NCBI GenBank assembly: GCA_011319805.1
Contig: SJRY01000229.1
Location: 434,001 to 498,000, forward strand
Direction of reading: 5' to 3'
Source of the DNA: Macrocybe gigantea
Taxonomy: Eukaryota > Basidiomycota > Agaricomycetes > Agaricales > Callistosporiaceae
DNA: 64,000 nt
Numbering within the stretch: the first letter of the stretch is position 1; the number at the start of each line of letters is the position of its first letter. Below the pieces are notes generated by a model that saw nothing but the letters and a program-made list of their open reading frames with translations, did no database searches and was not told the DNA's origin. Positions 1-11,690 of this stretch are shown one piece after another. Made by a program: the position numbers and the translations under genes.

Positions 1-274
1 AGGATTGATAAGCGGAGATACAGGGTCAGGATGGCGCTCTCCGCGAGCAGCCAACTGTGGCTTTTGAATCCGCAAAAGCCAATGGTTTTCGAGCTCCCCG
101 ACTCGTTCAACACCTCCACACCCAATGCATGCGCAGCGTCAGCCAGTGAGGCGCCTCTTTCCAGATCATGCTCGATCACGTAGTAGTCGTGCGTGTCATG
201 TACCTTTTCGACGGCGTGAATCCGAGTACGAGCCTGGGTGCGAGTAGAACGACCAGCGTCAAAAGAAATCGCAT
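1..274 (-). CDS. KEX2: Kexin-type proprotein convertase, 5' end only
   Basis: Partial gene: only the first codons lie in the window and the rest is off the left edge. The protein starts with a hydrophobic signal peptide (MRFLLTLVVLLAPRLVLG), then the propeptide with the DTHDYYVIEH motif, then a stretch with GELENHWLLR. From memory of the family, these match the start of Agaricomycete Kex2, the Golgi subtilisin-like protease that cuts after KR/RR. The three pieces lie in different frames. Frame is lost near 200-208 and near the C run at 96-99, and each break is repaired by one extra base. The catalytic domain is not visible, so this rests on the prodomain only. It could be a pseudogene, but the same kind of error recurs across the window. 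Confidence 0.62.
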
Positions 275-639
275 TTCCTCTATTTTCTCTATAGGAATGA
301 AGGGGGTAAAAGTCAAGAGAGCTCGAAAAAGGAGTGGATGAGATGTTGTCTCATCATATATGGATGATGGCTGTGCCCAGTTTCATACCAAACGCTCTTA
401 ACCAGGGAGATGAAACTTGGAAACACGTTTGTTCATCGTATCATTGCCGTTGCCGACACTATATCAGCGCTTCTTCCATTGTGTTTCAAAATCGGGTCAA
501 GACAAGAATGGGGTGCGGTAGTAGCCTGAGAATTTGACATGATATTAGACAGTATGATAGAGCGAATTAGTGTACACGTTAGTATCGTACTTATGTGCGT
601 GGCGATGCTGCAGTCCAGGACGGATCCTTCGCCAAACGA
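275..639. other. Intergenic, KEX2 promoter side and POT1 3' side
   Basis: About 365 bases between the kexin start and the POT1 stop. No coding stretch with family resemblance, repeat or RNA gene was seen. It should hold the kexin promoter and the POT1 3' end. Confidence 0.6.
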
Positions 640-3600
640 TCATGACTTAGCTCCGTTTTCTTCGAGTTGCTGATTGAGGAGACAGTAACCCCTCTCACCT
701 TCCACCTCCCACGAACCGATGATCCAAGTCAATTCAGGCGTTTCTGGCGTTAGATTGATGCCTTTCTCTATGTCATCGTGAACTTGCAGTAGGTCTCCAA
801 CCACCGACTCTATCCTTTTACGAAGTGTAGCGTAAGCAGAGGCGTTAGACCGAATGTCTGCACGTTTGAGACCCTGGAAGAGAAGAGACTAAATGACATC
901 GAGTTGGAAACATTTCCATCCGAAACTTGACACACCAGGAACTCACATCGTCGTTGACCGAAACATGCAATTGGTCTCCAGCTTCATCTTGTAGCAAGAA
1001 CCATAATTGATATTTATATGAACGTATTCATGATCTATGTCGGAGCATCCGAAGCAAGCGCGTTGGTTAGCAGGGACGCTTAGTAGACAAAATATCAGCA
1101 GTTTGTTGTAGGCGGTTTACTTTACTCAACTCATTGCCACAGTTCCTGCAGTAGACGATGACAGCATCACATAATTGAAGGGGGTAAAAGTCTATAATCC
1201 GGGCACGATGCGGAACTTGTTAGGGCATTTGACGCTGGATTTCATCAGTTTTATCGATGTGCAGTGGCATCGTGTCACAAAGCGCGATTCGCAAAGGTGC
1301 GTGGTTGGTGTTCTCCAATTCAGCTTGACCTGTACCATTAGAAGAAGACGCTTGACATTTTTCCCGAAATCTTGTCCTTCGCCTTGAAATAGTCGTAAGA
1401 AATAACGAAATCATATTTTGCGCAACAACGCACTCAATCAGAGCAACGAGGTGCTCGTTCGCGCGATTTCGCGGGTTCAACATGTGAATCAAACATTCGA
1501 CACCACCCAAGTTGCCTTGAAGGGTGCCTTTTGTGCTATGCTTCTTCAGCCTCATTTTATTGATGAGACAGTATGACCCGCATTCAATGGACTCAGCGTG
1601 CCGCGCTTGACTGTCCCAAAGCGCAATCGTGACAATTAGACCCTCAAGACTTTTGGACCAGTCTTCCACCGGCACAGGCGATAGATCTTTGCGACCAGTA
1701 TAGTCTGTCGCATAGAGATAACATAACCCATCTTGAGCGGTCTTGATATGCAGTATCTAAGGAAAAACGATAATCAAACACTACGTTGCGATAAATAGCA
1801 CCACAATACCTCGACAACAGAATTAAAATGCTCATTTTCAACGCTGTCTTTGATTAGACGGTGCTCGAAATGTCGAGATGTATCATTGGCTTTCTGCCAT
1901 GCTTTCTTTCGCCTGAGGGGCGTATAGTCAGCCTTCGGACCACAACAACCACGAGAATAACCTACTCAAGCAATTCCTTCAATCTAGGATCGTAATTTGC
2001 ATCAGCTTCCGTTAGCTTCGTCATTTTATCCTCCACCACCTTCGCTTGTATATATCCGTTGGGGCCCACTTTCATGCGGGCATTCCGGATGGTGTAGTAA
2101 TCTCCCGGCTTCATCGTTATGGCAGTAGATTTGGCATTATCCCAGACTTCTAGACGGAGAACATAGTCTTCTAGGCCGGCAGGGCACCATTCAGCCTGCG
2201 CAAAGCCTGTCGCTGGATTGAGGGTATAATCCGTGACGCGTAGAGTGTAGTAATAGTCGTTTGCCTCGCCGTGAAGAATCTGTCAAAGATCAGCGAAACG
2301 GAAGGAGAGCATGAGCAAATTCATACTTCTACAGTGCAGTCAAAGTACCCTTGCGGTTCAACATCCGGACCAGCTTCCGATATAAGACGATGGCGCCGGC
2401 CGTAGGAACCTTGCGAGAAGCTGGGACCACTTATTTGATGAATTTCCCCGAAAGATTCCTCTTTCATCTGTTTTACTTCTTGCCACCACTTGGACAGTTG
2501 TTGACAGTGCCCAAGTTCCAGGGGACTAGGTGTCAGAAACGGTGAAAATTCGTATCCATGACCATCGGCCAATTTTTCGGACCGAGGTACACCCTCTGTG
2601 ACTAAATTGCGAATTTGCTTGCTGTCGGGGGCATAGACCGCCCATCGAAGTTTATCTGGATAACCAGTGCCTCGTTTCGTCCCATGATAGTCAACGATCT
2701 GATATAATTCTCAGTTGACGAATTGTAGACACCGTGCAAGCTTATACCATAACAGATTGTAGAATAACAACGTCGTCGGCACGAGGCTGAGGAAGCCACT
2801 CCTCGTGTTTATACGAAAAGCAAGTCACTTGAAAGCTTTCCGGCGTGCCATAGTCGTCGACGGTTACATTGCTCGGGTCCACGATTTTAACGTTGCATGA
2901 CCATTCTACAACACAAAAGGAGTTCAAGGCCGTCAACGATGGCAGGAAAGAGAGCCTTACGGCCTGTAACAGCTTTTGAAGGTACCGTTGCTCGGGTGAC
3001 AACTCCGATAAGATTTACAAATTGCCGAAGGGTCACAGAAGCGATGGGTTTATACAAAAACTATCTTGCATCAAGATCACTCTCGTCAGGTGTAGTTGTA
3101 TACTTACCATTTCGGCACGAAGTCCCCGAGCCAGTCGATGAGCGGAAGATGTGGGGTTGTCCGCGCCGAGTGGTTGTATAGTGTCAGAATGATCATGACG
3201 TGGAACGTGCGGTTGCTGTTCATCAAGTTTTTCCGGTTCTAGATGTTGGTGTCCTTGAGATCCAGCAGGTCGATTGTTATGAATTTGCTGTTCTTCTGGA
3301 TCCGGTTTTCCTCGAGCTTTCTCTTCCAACACGGCCCGTGGCTCCGGATGGTTTCGTTGTTCTGCTCGTATTCGTTCTTCCCCGTGAGCCTGTGATGGTG
3401 TTCGTGTTTGCCCTTCTTCAAGGGCTTTTCGTTTCAGTTTTTTTAGCCGCTTGAGCTGTTTCTTCGACAAAGGCGGGTCTGGCTTAACCTTGACCGATAC
3501 TGAAGACGATTCGCACTGTTGCATTGCGCGCCTCTGCTCCCCAGAAACTCGTCTATCGCGCCGTGATGGTTCCTGGCCTGTCGGGAGAATTGGGATGTGG

Positions 3601-4241
3601 CGCGTATTATCCGTTGATCGAGAATTTGCTCCTGCTATGGCCTCAAGGCTCTGGGGAGGTAGGGGGGGAGGTAGGGAGGGATGTGGATGAGGAGAGAACT
3701 TCGGAGTGCAGAACCAGTCATCAATTCCGGCTGTGTCTTCCACTAAAAACTCATCAATCGTATGTATGTTGCGAGGAATGACATAAGGTAACCCACGGTC
3801 CCAAGTATTCACAGTCTGCGCTTTTAACCCGCGTGGACGCTTGATAAACTGAACAATAACGCCTTTGGAATACCGAAGTCGCCTCTTTGAGTTGCATGTT
3901 CGAGAGACACTGACAGGATCTTCTACCACGACGTCCTTGAGCGCTAAACGTACTTGGTCGTGCACCAAGAAGCCAAGATGCTCAGAGAAGTCGGCACATC
4001 TGTCAGTAAACCAGGTTTCAAAGCGATAATTTCCTGACTCCATGATCATTCCTATTTTTTTGTTCCTCGCCGGCCAGCGCATGAAAATCGTTCCCGAGAT
4101 GTAGCCTGTACCATCTGTGCCGTTCTCCAAGATTGATTGCGCGCTGCGTTCGAGAAGTGGATCCTCGAAGATGAGGTCCCAGTCTTGCTTAAGCCGCTTG
4201 GACGAGGATGGTGATCCCGGATTCTCCAGTTCGTCTGCCAT
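640..4241 (-). CDS. POT1: Telomere single-strand-binding protein Pot1
   Basis: Binds the G-rich single-stranded telomere end and caps it. I read eleven exons: 4241-3108, 3060-2961, 2905-2748, 2698-2327, 2279-1966, 1912-1810, 1756-1434, 1382-1279, 1215-1131, 1078-947 and 873-640. They give about 1019 residues if one base is added. Exon 2 opens the first OB fold (YKPIASVTLRQFVNLIGVV), followed by VDYHGT and WAVYAPD. Exon 5 carries the second OB fold (GDYYTIRNARMKVGPNGYI). Exons 9-10 form a CxxC...CxxC zinc-ribbon-like insert (YCRNC and CFGCSD), followed by a C-terminal OB-like region (YQLWFLLQDEAG). Frame slips by one missing base near 1013-1024. The first 378 residues precede the canonical OB1 and are unusual: fungal and animal Pot1 are usually about 550-640 residues. 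An in-frame TTG at 4277 was rejected for the ATG at 4241. Confidence 0.9.
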
Positions 4242-4346
4242 GGTACGCTGGAAACGCGGTGACGCGTTATTTGGCAAACATTGACCTGCGTTTGTCAGTC
4301 CACGTGATCAAAGTACATGTACATATGAGCTAATGAATTCCTAACA

Positions 4347-7300
4347 TCAGTTTGTCTGCTCCATGCCTGGTATTTCCGATAGCACATCCACGCAGTCCAG
4401 GACAATGCCTAGGGCTATTAACCCAAAGCTGTTAGCCCCAAATTGATCCATATTGCGCCAACTAAATTCCCAAGCATCCCACGCACGCTCCAGACCTCGA
4501 ATCAACTCCTGTTCTGTCGCCTCATAGACAACATTCATCATTTCGCGCTGGATATTCTTGACAAGCTCCATGCTGTGGAGCCTCATCCGGTATATTCGAT
4601 CCTTTCTCCATCGTACTTGAGTACAGTTTGCAAGAATGGTCCCAACAACGACTTCGGCCTCCAACAAAGTGACGCCTGGCTCGTTTGATAGTGTGTGTGT
4701 ATTGCAGATGTATCGCAGTTCGTTGGAATACTTCTTGAATAGCCGGTGGGCGAATGGCGACTTGCCGCTGGGACCGCTATCTGCTTGAATGTGACGCTGA
4801 ACGATGGGAAGCAGGGTCAAAGATATCGGATCCTGGAGTGGCCGCTGTCCTAAAGTGTTACTGGTCGCAGGGGTAGGGTCATCTAGAGTGATGGATCGGA
4901 ACATGACACCGAGCGCCCTAGTCGACTCGTAGTAATCCGTCTTCCGAGGCGACACAACTTCCGCGGCATGCCAGTCCGGTTTACAGCGAATGAGTGGCCG
5001 AGGAATGTTGTTCGTGTCCACAGGTACACCAAATTTAGGGTAGTCGACCGCCTGCATAAGATTATAGGAAGATGCTGCTAGGAGGTATTGCCAGAGCATA
5101 CCTTTGAACAAAGTTCTGCAAGCCTTTTGCAATCTTTATCAAAGATGCCCTCCTGGATAGAATTAAGACGTCGTAGTAATTGGCCAGAATGTGTCAGAAC
5201 CGAAGTACCTTCGATTGGTCTAATGAATATAATGCTCAGTACATGAAGGTGCGGATAAAGGTGTCACATACCACATATCACTATAAGGCGGTCTGATAAC
5301 AATCCCTGACATAGAAATAAGTTTGATGCGCTTCTTTGGGCGATGGTGACGGACCAAAATATCGAGTGAAAGTACTCTACGATAAAGTCGCAGATGTCAT
5401 CCACTGTACTCTCTCTATCAAGGATGCGTTCGGGAACCTCTGGATACTCTGCAGGGTATTCGCAAATGGATGGTAGCAAAGGTTCGTGAAAGATGACAGA
5501 GAACATATCCCTGCAGCGAGAATGAGAAGACAAGACAAAGCCGGGACGTTAATGAGTTGACAAACCCGTCTACATCTCCACCACCAAGCATTGAAGCCAG
5601 GGAACGAGGCCCTACAAGGCATCAGGCACGACAAGATTTACACGCAAATCAAGGGCAGTCACCGGTAGAGGGCAGAACGACAACATTTTTCAAGTCCGAA
5701 AATGCACACATCATGCCCTCAGGAGGTTTACCAATAGCGCGAACCCGTTGAACTGCCGAGCAGTGTCAGAGATGATGGTCCAAAGCTCCATCTGTCTTAC
5801 CATCTCCTGGATGAGCGACCGGACTCCTCGATATTGAACAAGGCCTTCTAACCATATCGGCTTAGAGTCAGCAGACTTTTGGACACAAGCTAGTCAGAGT
5901 TAGAAGTCAGGCATGAGCAGAGGGTCCGACAGCATACCGTATATCGAGCCTGCTGGTAGCGCGTAAACGTTAGGATGGCCAGCTTTGAGGTACGCCGGGC
6001 CTTCATCCGCAACACCGACGAGCAGGTAACTGTCGGGTACAGGAATGCGTGCGCCGTGCTTGACGTCCCGTAATACCGAGTTCATCGCAACTTGACGTAC
6101 GAGACGCAGGAATTGGTTGTCATAGCTGGCTATTTGTCTACTAGGAATAAGGTCGAGGCCAAGTTTTTCAAGCCGCTCCAGAATTAATTCGAGACGGTAG
6201 GAATGCCCAAGCCTGTGGCTTGTGAGAACTTGGCGGAATTGGGCGCTGGAGTCGTGGATAGTGCGTGCTTCTGCAACAGCCTGATCTTGGAGATCTGTAA
6301 ATGCAGACAACCTGACACCTAAATCCTCCAACAACATGATTAACGGCCTGCTGAAAAATGAACATGCACTCTCGGAGGTGGGAACAACCAATGCACCTGT
6401 TGAGATAGCACACGCCAGGTCGTTGGAAAGACTGTGCGATTTCGATATCCGCCTCATCTGCCTGACTAACTTCGAATTTCTCCATGGATGGTCTCAAGCG
6501 CATTTGTACCCCAGATTTATTTCCGTCAAGATATTTATCTATGGATACTACGCCCTTGAAACCCAAGAATCGTATCTGATACTAGTACGATATAAGCACC
6601 ATGTCCAAAAAAGCATGCAACACATTCTTACGGCAGATGGAGGGACTACATTGCGACCCTTGTCACGTCTCGATTCACACAACCTCTCCCATATCCTATC
6701 GGCGAGCGCTTGAGATATTGTGCCAACGCCATCAGTGAAGAGATACGGCTTTCTTCCCAAATCGTCGACCTTCTCCCAATGTTCTTTACGAATCATGACC
6801 GACGGATCTGTAGCAGTGAAAGCCTGCGCCAACCTGGCGGCAAACTTCGATGGCCGTCGTCGAAGCTCGACGCTGAAATCGCCTAGGGAATTTCTGATAA
6901 ACTGAGAAGTAATGTTGTCTCCTCTTGCGTCGATGAAAGGATGAATGAACCAAACAGCATGTTCCCGGAGTGAGGAGCTGGAATAGGCCAAGAACTCAAA
7001 GTGACGCCCTGCAATATCTAACCCTTGTTTTAAGATATCGCCTACGCGCTCGCGAAGCAACGAAGCGCCGTCAACTGCACGTGTCCAGCGATACTGGAGC
7101 CGATCTTCATCCCTGAAGTCGACGCGCAAAAAATGCTCTTCGTATCCTCGATATTGACGGATAACACGATTGGATTGTGCTGGATAGGGTCCCTCCAAAA
7201 TGTATCGAGTCGGCGTGACGCTGACGTGATAACAAACAAAGCTGTCCTGGAAATGATTGACGTCGAATTCCTTTTGCGTGTCCTCAAGGCATTGCATAGG

Positions 7301-8586
7301 AGTCTTGCGGGGGTCTTTAGATCGAAGTGCCTCTCCAAATCTTCGGAAGAGGGCCCCGATGTAGTCATCATTGAACTTTGTGCGCAACGTTTCGATGTAG
7401 GGAATAAACGAAAAGACCTCCTTCGAGTGAAGAAGGTGATTGTACAAAGAGCCTCGAGCTGGAAAGCCACACACCAAGGCAATTTCTTGAAAATGCACGT
7501 GAGCCGGTAAAGTTCCTTCGGAGTGAAGAAGCCACATTTCCTGGCATCAATCTGATATATGCCATTACATCGATATAGATGAGACATTCGCAGGCCGGCG
7601 ATCTGGTACATCGAGACAAACTTTTCGACCATGTCGACGACAGGGTCATTGTAAAGCAGGAGACGGATGTGATGTGCATATGGGGCGACTATCCTGTGGC
7701 CTTCGTGGAGGGCTCCGATTCTGCGCTTGTACTTCGTGTTGTCAATGTAATCATCACCAACAAGAGTCCTGTGAAAATCGACACTCTCCATGACAGGCGG
7801 TACAACCAGGTCAAAACAAATGTCTAACAGAAATTAGCAAGAAATGTGAATCAATGAGGAAAGGACCTTACATGGGCTGCCGTCATAGCCGACAGCGACT
7901 TTGTGAATGCTTGAGAAATTGATGGCAACACTGGCGCCCGTCGGTTCTACGTTTGAATCGCCGAGCTGTAGAACGTTTGAGATAGAGAACGAAACCATGA
8001 ATAATGCATCGACCTTGATTCTTATGACCTTGTGCTCATATTCAAACGAAAGCCAGGCCTTGGATCGCTCCCTATGATTCGACTCCCATTCCACGGAGAA
8101 AGCCCGTGGAGCAACGGGCTGCTTCTCACTATTAGGATAACTGGGGTGGTAAAACACGCCGACTTGGAGTACGTCGACGCGAAGGCTATCGTTCAAAGCC
8201 CAAATCTTCCGCTGGTGCTCCTCCTCGAGATCTGGATCGGTGTAGGGCGTCCTATCTAGTTCAAATCTCAGGTTTGACGGAGGACTTCCGCAGGGAAAGA
8301 ATTTGAGTTTTCGACGCTCTATCTTGAAGGGAGTAGCTTTGATCCATCGCAAGAACTTCTTCGCCATTTCATCATCAGGCAACGTGAGCACGCCAGTGCC
8401 GTCGTTTCGAACCCCTCCTGCTTGGGATGGGTTCAGTGTAATTTTGAAATTCATCTGTCGTTCGGCCCTATGAAACTGATCGCGATGACGAGGAGTGAAC
8501 TCATCGGAGTGGAGGATCTTGGCGATCTCGCGTTTGACGTCGTTTTCGGAAAGTTCAAAAGGTACATAGTGAATAGCGAGATTCAT
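4347..8586 (-). CDS. RNA-dependent RNA polymerase (RNAi, RdRP family)
   Basis: Copies RNA into double-stranded RNA that feeds Dicer and Argonaute. The protein of roughly 1200 residues starts with MNLAIHYVPF, an RRM-like N-terminus. The RdRP domain follows: YLFTDGVGTIS, FLGFKGVVSID, LNRPLIMLLEDLGV, LVGVADEGPAY, then the catalytic DxDGD motif (LGGGDVDGDMF). An intron at about 5520-5573 interrupts this motif. After it come LLSDRLIVI, then KEGIFDKDCKRLAELCSK and AVDYPKFGVP. The catalytic residues are intact. Three frame breaks, each fixed by one base, lie at about 7446-7448 (within FQLEAL/YNHLL), 5836-5840 (within GLV/SISRSP) and 5356-5359 (before GLLSDR). The gene lies 105 bp upstream of POT1 on the same strand and is divergent from the orphan at 8757. 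Confidence 0.93.
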
Positions 8587-8756
8587 CGCTGAACTCTGTC
8601 ACTTGGGGAGAGAGAAGACGACGATGGGTGAGATAGCAGCGCTTGCTGGGCATGTCTTTTAAAGGAACTTCTAAACGGTCTTTTATGCACGCGTTTGTGG
8701 ACACATCCACGCTTACCTAATCGTGGACCAACTACCACCACGAATTGCTGGACTAT

Positions 8757-9849
8757 ATGGACGAGGCACACGTCATCCTGGCATGTATATCTCTTCTGAT
8801 CATCTTCACAGCTTCTAGGACTATCTGCCGTGGAAGGGATTACAATCAGCTTTCTTTGTTGGCTTTGACATCCGTGCTTGTGCCAACGTCTTCGTCTTGG
8901 CCATCAGGGTATAGGGATGTTGTTGGCCGAATGTGTAGTACTCGCCCAAAGGATGTCAGAATAGAGCTGGGCCAATGTCTGCAGAACGTCAAGAACGGTA
9001 CTGTTGAACTAAGGAACTCTGGCGATCTAGCTGCTCTTCTTCGAGGCAAACTCATGAAACATGGCCGTACATTTTCCCTCCACATCAACAGCTCATGGTG
9101 GCTCTCTATCCCGAGAATTCTTCTAGCAACGCAATTCAACGGTCCCGAGGTACGTTGGTTCAGCTTACAGTGAGGTGAATGTTGCTCATTTAGCCCTTCT
9201 GCAGCACCAAGGTCTGGCCAGGTTGATCCAATTTTCCTACGCCTAATCTTGATTCTCCAAACGACAGAACCAGATTCCGAGGTAAAATTGATTGTCTAGG
9301 CGGAAGATGGATTTTCATCATGCCCAATAGGAACTGCGAAACCCGGCGTCCAGCTCACTCGACCAGGTTCCCTACATTCAACTCAGGATAACGATTTACA
9401 AACTTTATCATTCCCTTCGACCCGGTTCCAGCTTGGACATCGACTTCACTGCCATATCTCCGGACGTATCTTATCTTGATCCTGCGTTCATACTGTGCAC
9501 CGTGCCCTTGACCTGCCAGATTTACGAACCGCTAAGCAGCGTTCTTCCGCGTGCCTCTACTCCCCTGATGATATCGTTGCACTATGTTCTTGAACTCCTC
9601 ATGTCCTGTCCGTCGCCTTTTCTCGTCGATCAAGTCAAGAACATAACCGACCTTCATATTTCCGAGATGAAGATTCTCGAAGATAGACTTGTAGATGACG
9701 CCGTTTTGCGCGCGGCGACCGTGGGTGCCGTAGGGTTGCAAGGTTGGAGAGAGACAAGACTCGCCTGTGCCTGGCAAGCGGGCTTGCTTTCTGCTGGTTT
9801 TCTACAGAGGTGGAGGATTACTGTCACGAAAGTGAGCAATTGCTCCTAG
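8757..9849 (+). CDS. Orphan protein with N-terminal hydrophobic segment
   Basis: I do not recognise this gene. Three exons read through cleanly: 8757-9149, 9222-9281 and 9331-9849. Splice sites are GT-AG and phase-consistent, giving a protein of about 323 residues. Residues 5-20 (HVILACISLLIIFTA) are hydrophobic and could be a signal anchor or a signal peptide. The rest is globular, with several leucine-rich helical stretches (FLRLILILQTTEPDSE, SLHYVLELLMSC) and no motif I can name. The ATG at 8757 was chosen; the in-frame codons before it are TTG and CTG. It shares a 170 bp divergent promoter region with the RdRP gene. The 3' end could extend through another intron. Confidence 0.55.
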
Positions 9850-10198
9850 TTTGAACGCATATTGTCCTGTACCATGATTCTTCTATGCACTTGTTTGCTT
9901 GATGCCTCGCAAGTCATGTCGTAGTACGTGTTTCGTTCCCCTCAGGTATTATTAGCTTCAATCCCGAGGGTATTGTCTTGGTTTCTTTCCAGTTTCAGTC
10001 CTTACTTTCGAAACTGGGGGAGTCCCTACCGAGCCGTGTTATCTACATTGCAGATGACACTTACTAAGATATCTAGAAACAAATTGTTCCACTGTACAGC
10101 AGATTAGCCAGCGAAGCATATAAATACAAGCGTATATCAGAAAATAGCAAGCCAGCGACTAATGGAGTTCGTTCTATGTGCCATCACTTGCAGGAATC
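9850..10198. other. Convergent intergenic region
   Basis: About 350 bases between two gene 3' ends. It is AT-richer than the flanking genes and holds presumed 3' untranslated sequence. I see no coding or structured element. Confidence 0.6.
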
Positions 10199-11471
10199 TC
10201 AAGTCTCGTTTTCCTCGTCACTCAAAAAGAGGTCAGCATCGTCTCCGTCGTCAACGGGGAAACCGAGATTTCTCGAGGACGAGCGAGGCAGGATGCTATG
10301 GCTGTGGTAAGAGATTCAGCAGGAGACCAGGAAAGAAACTGCGAATGAATTGACCTACCGGTCTAGCAAATCGTGAAGCCCAGCGGGGCCAGCAACCCAA
10401 TCCGCCCGCACCCAGTTGTGTACCAGTTCTCCGTCGCGGTATACAAGTATCGTGGGCAGCATGTCGAGGTCCACGTCCTCGTCATCGCTGTCCTCGTCCT
10501 CCTCACTTTCGTCTTGTATTTTTCATAATCCTTCTCGTCGTACGGATCATCGTCATCGTCATCTCTGTGCTGAGGCATGACTTTTGAACGTGATATCCGA
10601 CTCGTTTGGGGCCGTGGCATGGCCATACCGGACCTGGACGACGTGAAGCCTAGCTTCGATGCCCGCGCGCGCAAGAACTTCGTGTCCGGGTGTAATCTTG
10701 CGAGCGGGGCAAGGATATTATCCACAGTATAACAACGCTCCAGGGACTATAATGAAACGAGAAAAGAGCATGAGAAATTGAACAAAGGAGCATGGAAGAC
10801 GAACTTACCGGGTCATATAGATGAACGACGATCCAGACACCCTTCTCTTCGTCTTCGACGGCGCTCAAGAAACCCTTCACGCCGACCTCTCTTAGATGCC
10901 CAAATTTCCCCTCTTTCCTCCGTCCAAACACGTCCCTCCTCTCATCCGCGCCTATTTCTTGCGCCTTCTCTATTTCCTTCAACACCAGCTCATCGATCTT
11001 GCCGTCTAGCCCGAGCCATGCCTTCTCCCTCTCCTCTTCTAGATACGTCTTGCCCCCAGATGGGCCTTCTCCATCTTCTCCCTCATCTCTTCCGCCTCTT
11101 GCGCTCGCTTTTCCCGCTCGATCGCCATCGCCTCGTTTCTGTCCCGGATGACACCTTTCACACCTGTGCGACCTGGAACGCCCATGCCGATGGATTCCGT
11201 TTGCCTCTCCCTGCCTCCGCTTCTACCCTGCGCCGAGCGCGTCGTATATCATCTGCGTCATAGTCGTAACCCTTGGCTTCTAGGGCCTTGATCTCATCCG
11301 GCAGCTCGTCGTCGTGCCAGCCGGCGTCGGGAGAAGGTGTCCGCATGGGCGACGAGGAACGCTCGCCTCCGCTAAAGAGCTTTCCGGAGAGCACCAGCGC
11401 CTCTAAGTCTGCGTTCTGGTGTAAGATGGAGACGCGCCCATGGAACGGAAAGAAAACTTTTGCCTTACCAT
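10199..11471 (-). CDS. Phosducin-like protein, thioredoxin fold
   Basis: Phosducin-like proteins are co-chaperones of the CCT chaperonin, helping fold G-beta, actin or tubulin. I read four exons: 11471-11469, 11415-10809, 10746-10359 and 10301-10199, totalling about 367 residues after repair. The first coding exon is just the ATG. The N-terminal half has a conserved-looking block (SIGMGVPGRTGVKGVIRD) and a charged helix. The thioredoxin-like domain follows: WIVVHLYDP, ERCYTVDNILAPLARLHPDTKF, then LPTILVYRDGELVHNWVRADWV. An acidic insert rich in D and E separates the last two blocks. The frame breaks three times by one missing base, near 11200-11235, at the G run 11062-11064 and at the T run 10519-10523. 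It was identified as phosducin-like rather than TXNDC9 by the order of blocks. Confidence 0.8.
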
Positions 11472-11690
11472 AATGTTGAGAAGGATCGATTTGACAAATT
11501 GGATGGGGCTTGTCATCACCAGTTGTGATGTGATTCGTAATCGTAATCGTTATCTGATAAACTAAAAGCTGGTATCACAAGGTCATGCAGGAAGTAAGCT
11601 ACAGCAGATGAAAGAGTCAGAAAATCGTGGGGATATCGTAAATAAATGAAGGTCCGGAATAAATAACAGTGAAACGAAGGAACTGTGGGT

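Noticed and set aside
2321..2800. Separate small genes between POT1 exons
   Set aside because: Each open stretch joins its neighbours in phase across GT-AG borders and forms continuous Pot1 OB-fold sequence.
4242..4277. Extended POT1 start beginning MPNNASP
   Set aside because: The codon at 4277 is TTG; the first ATG in frame is at 4241.
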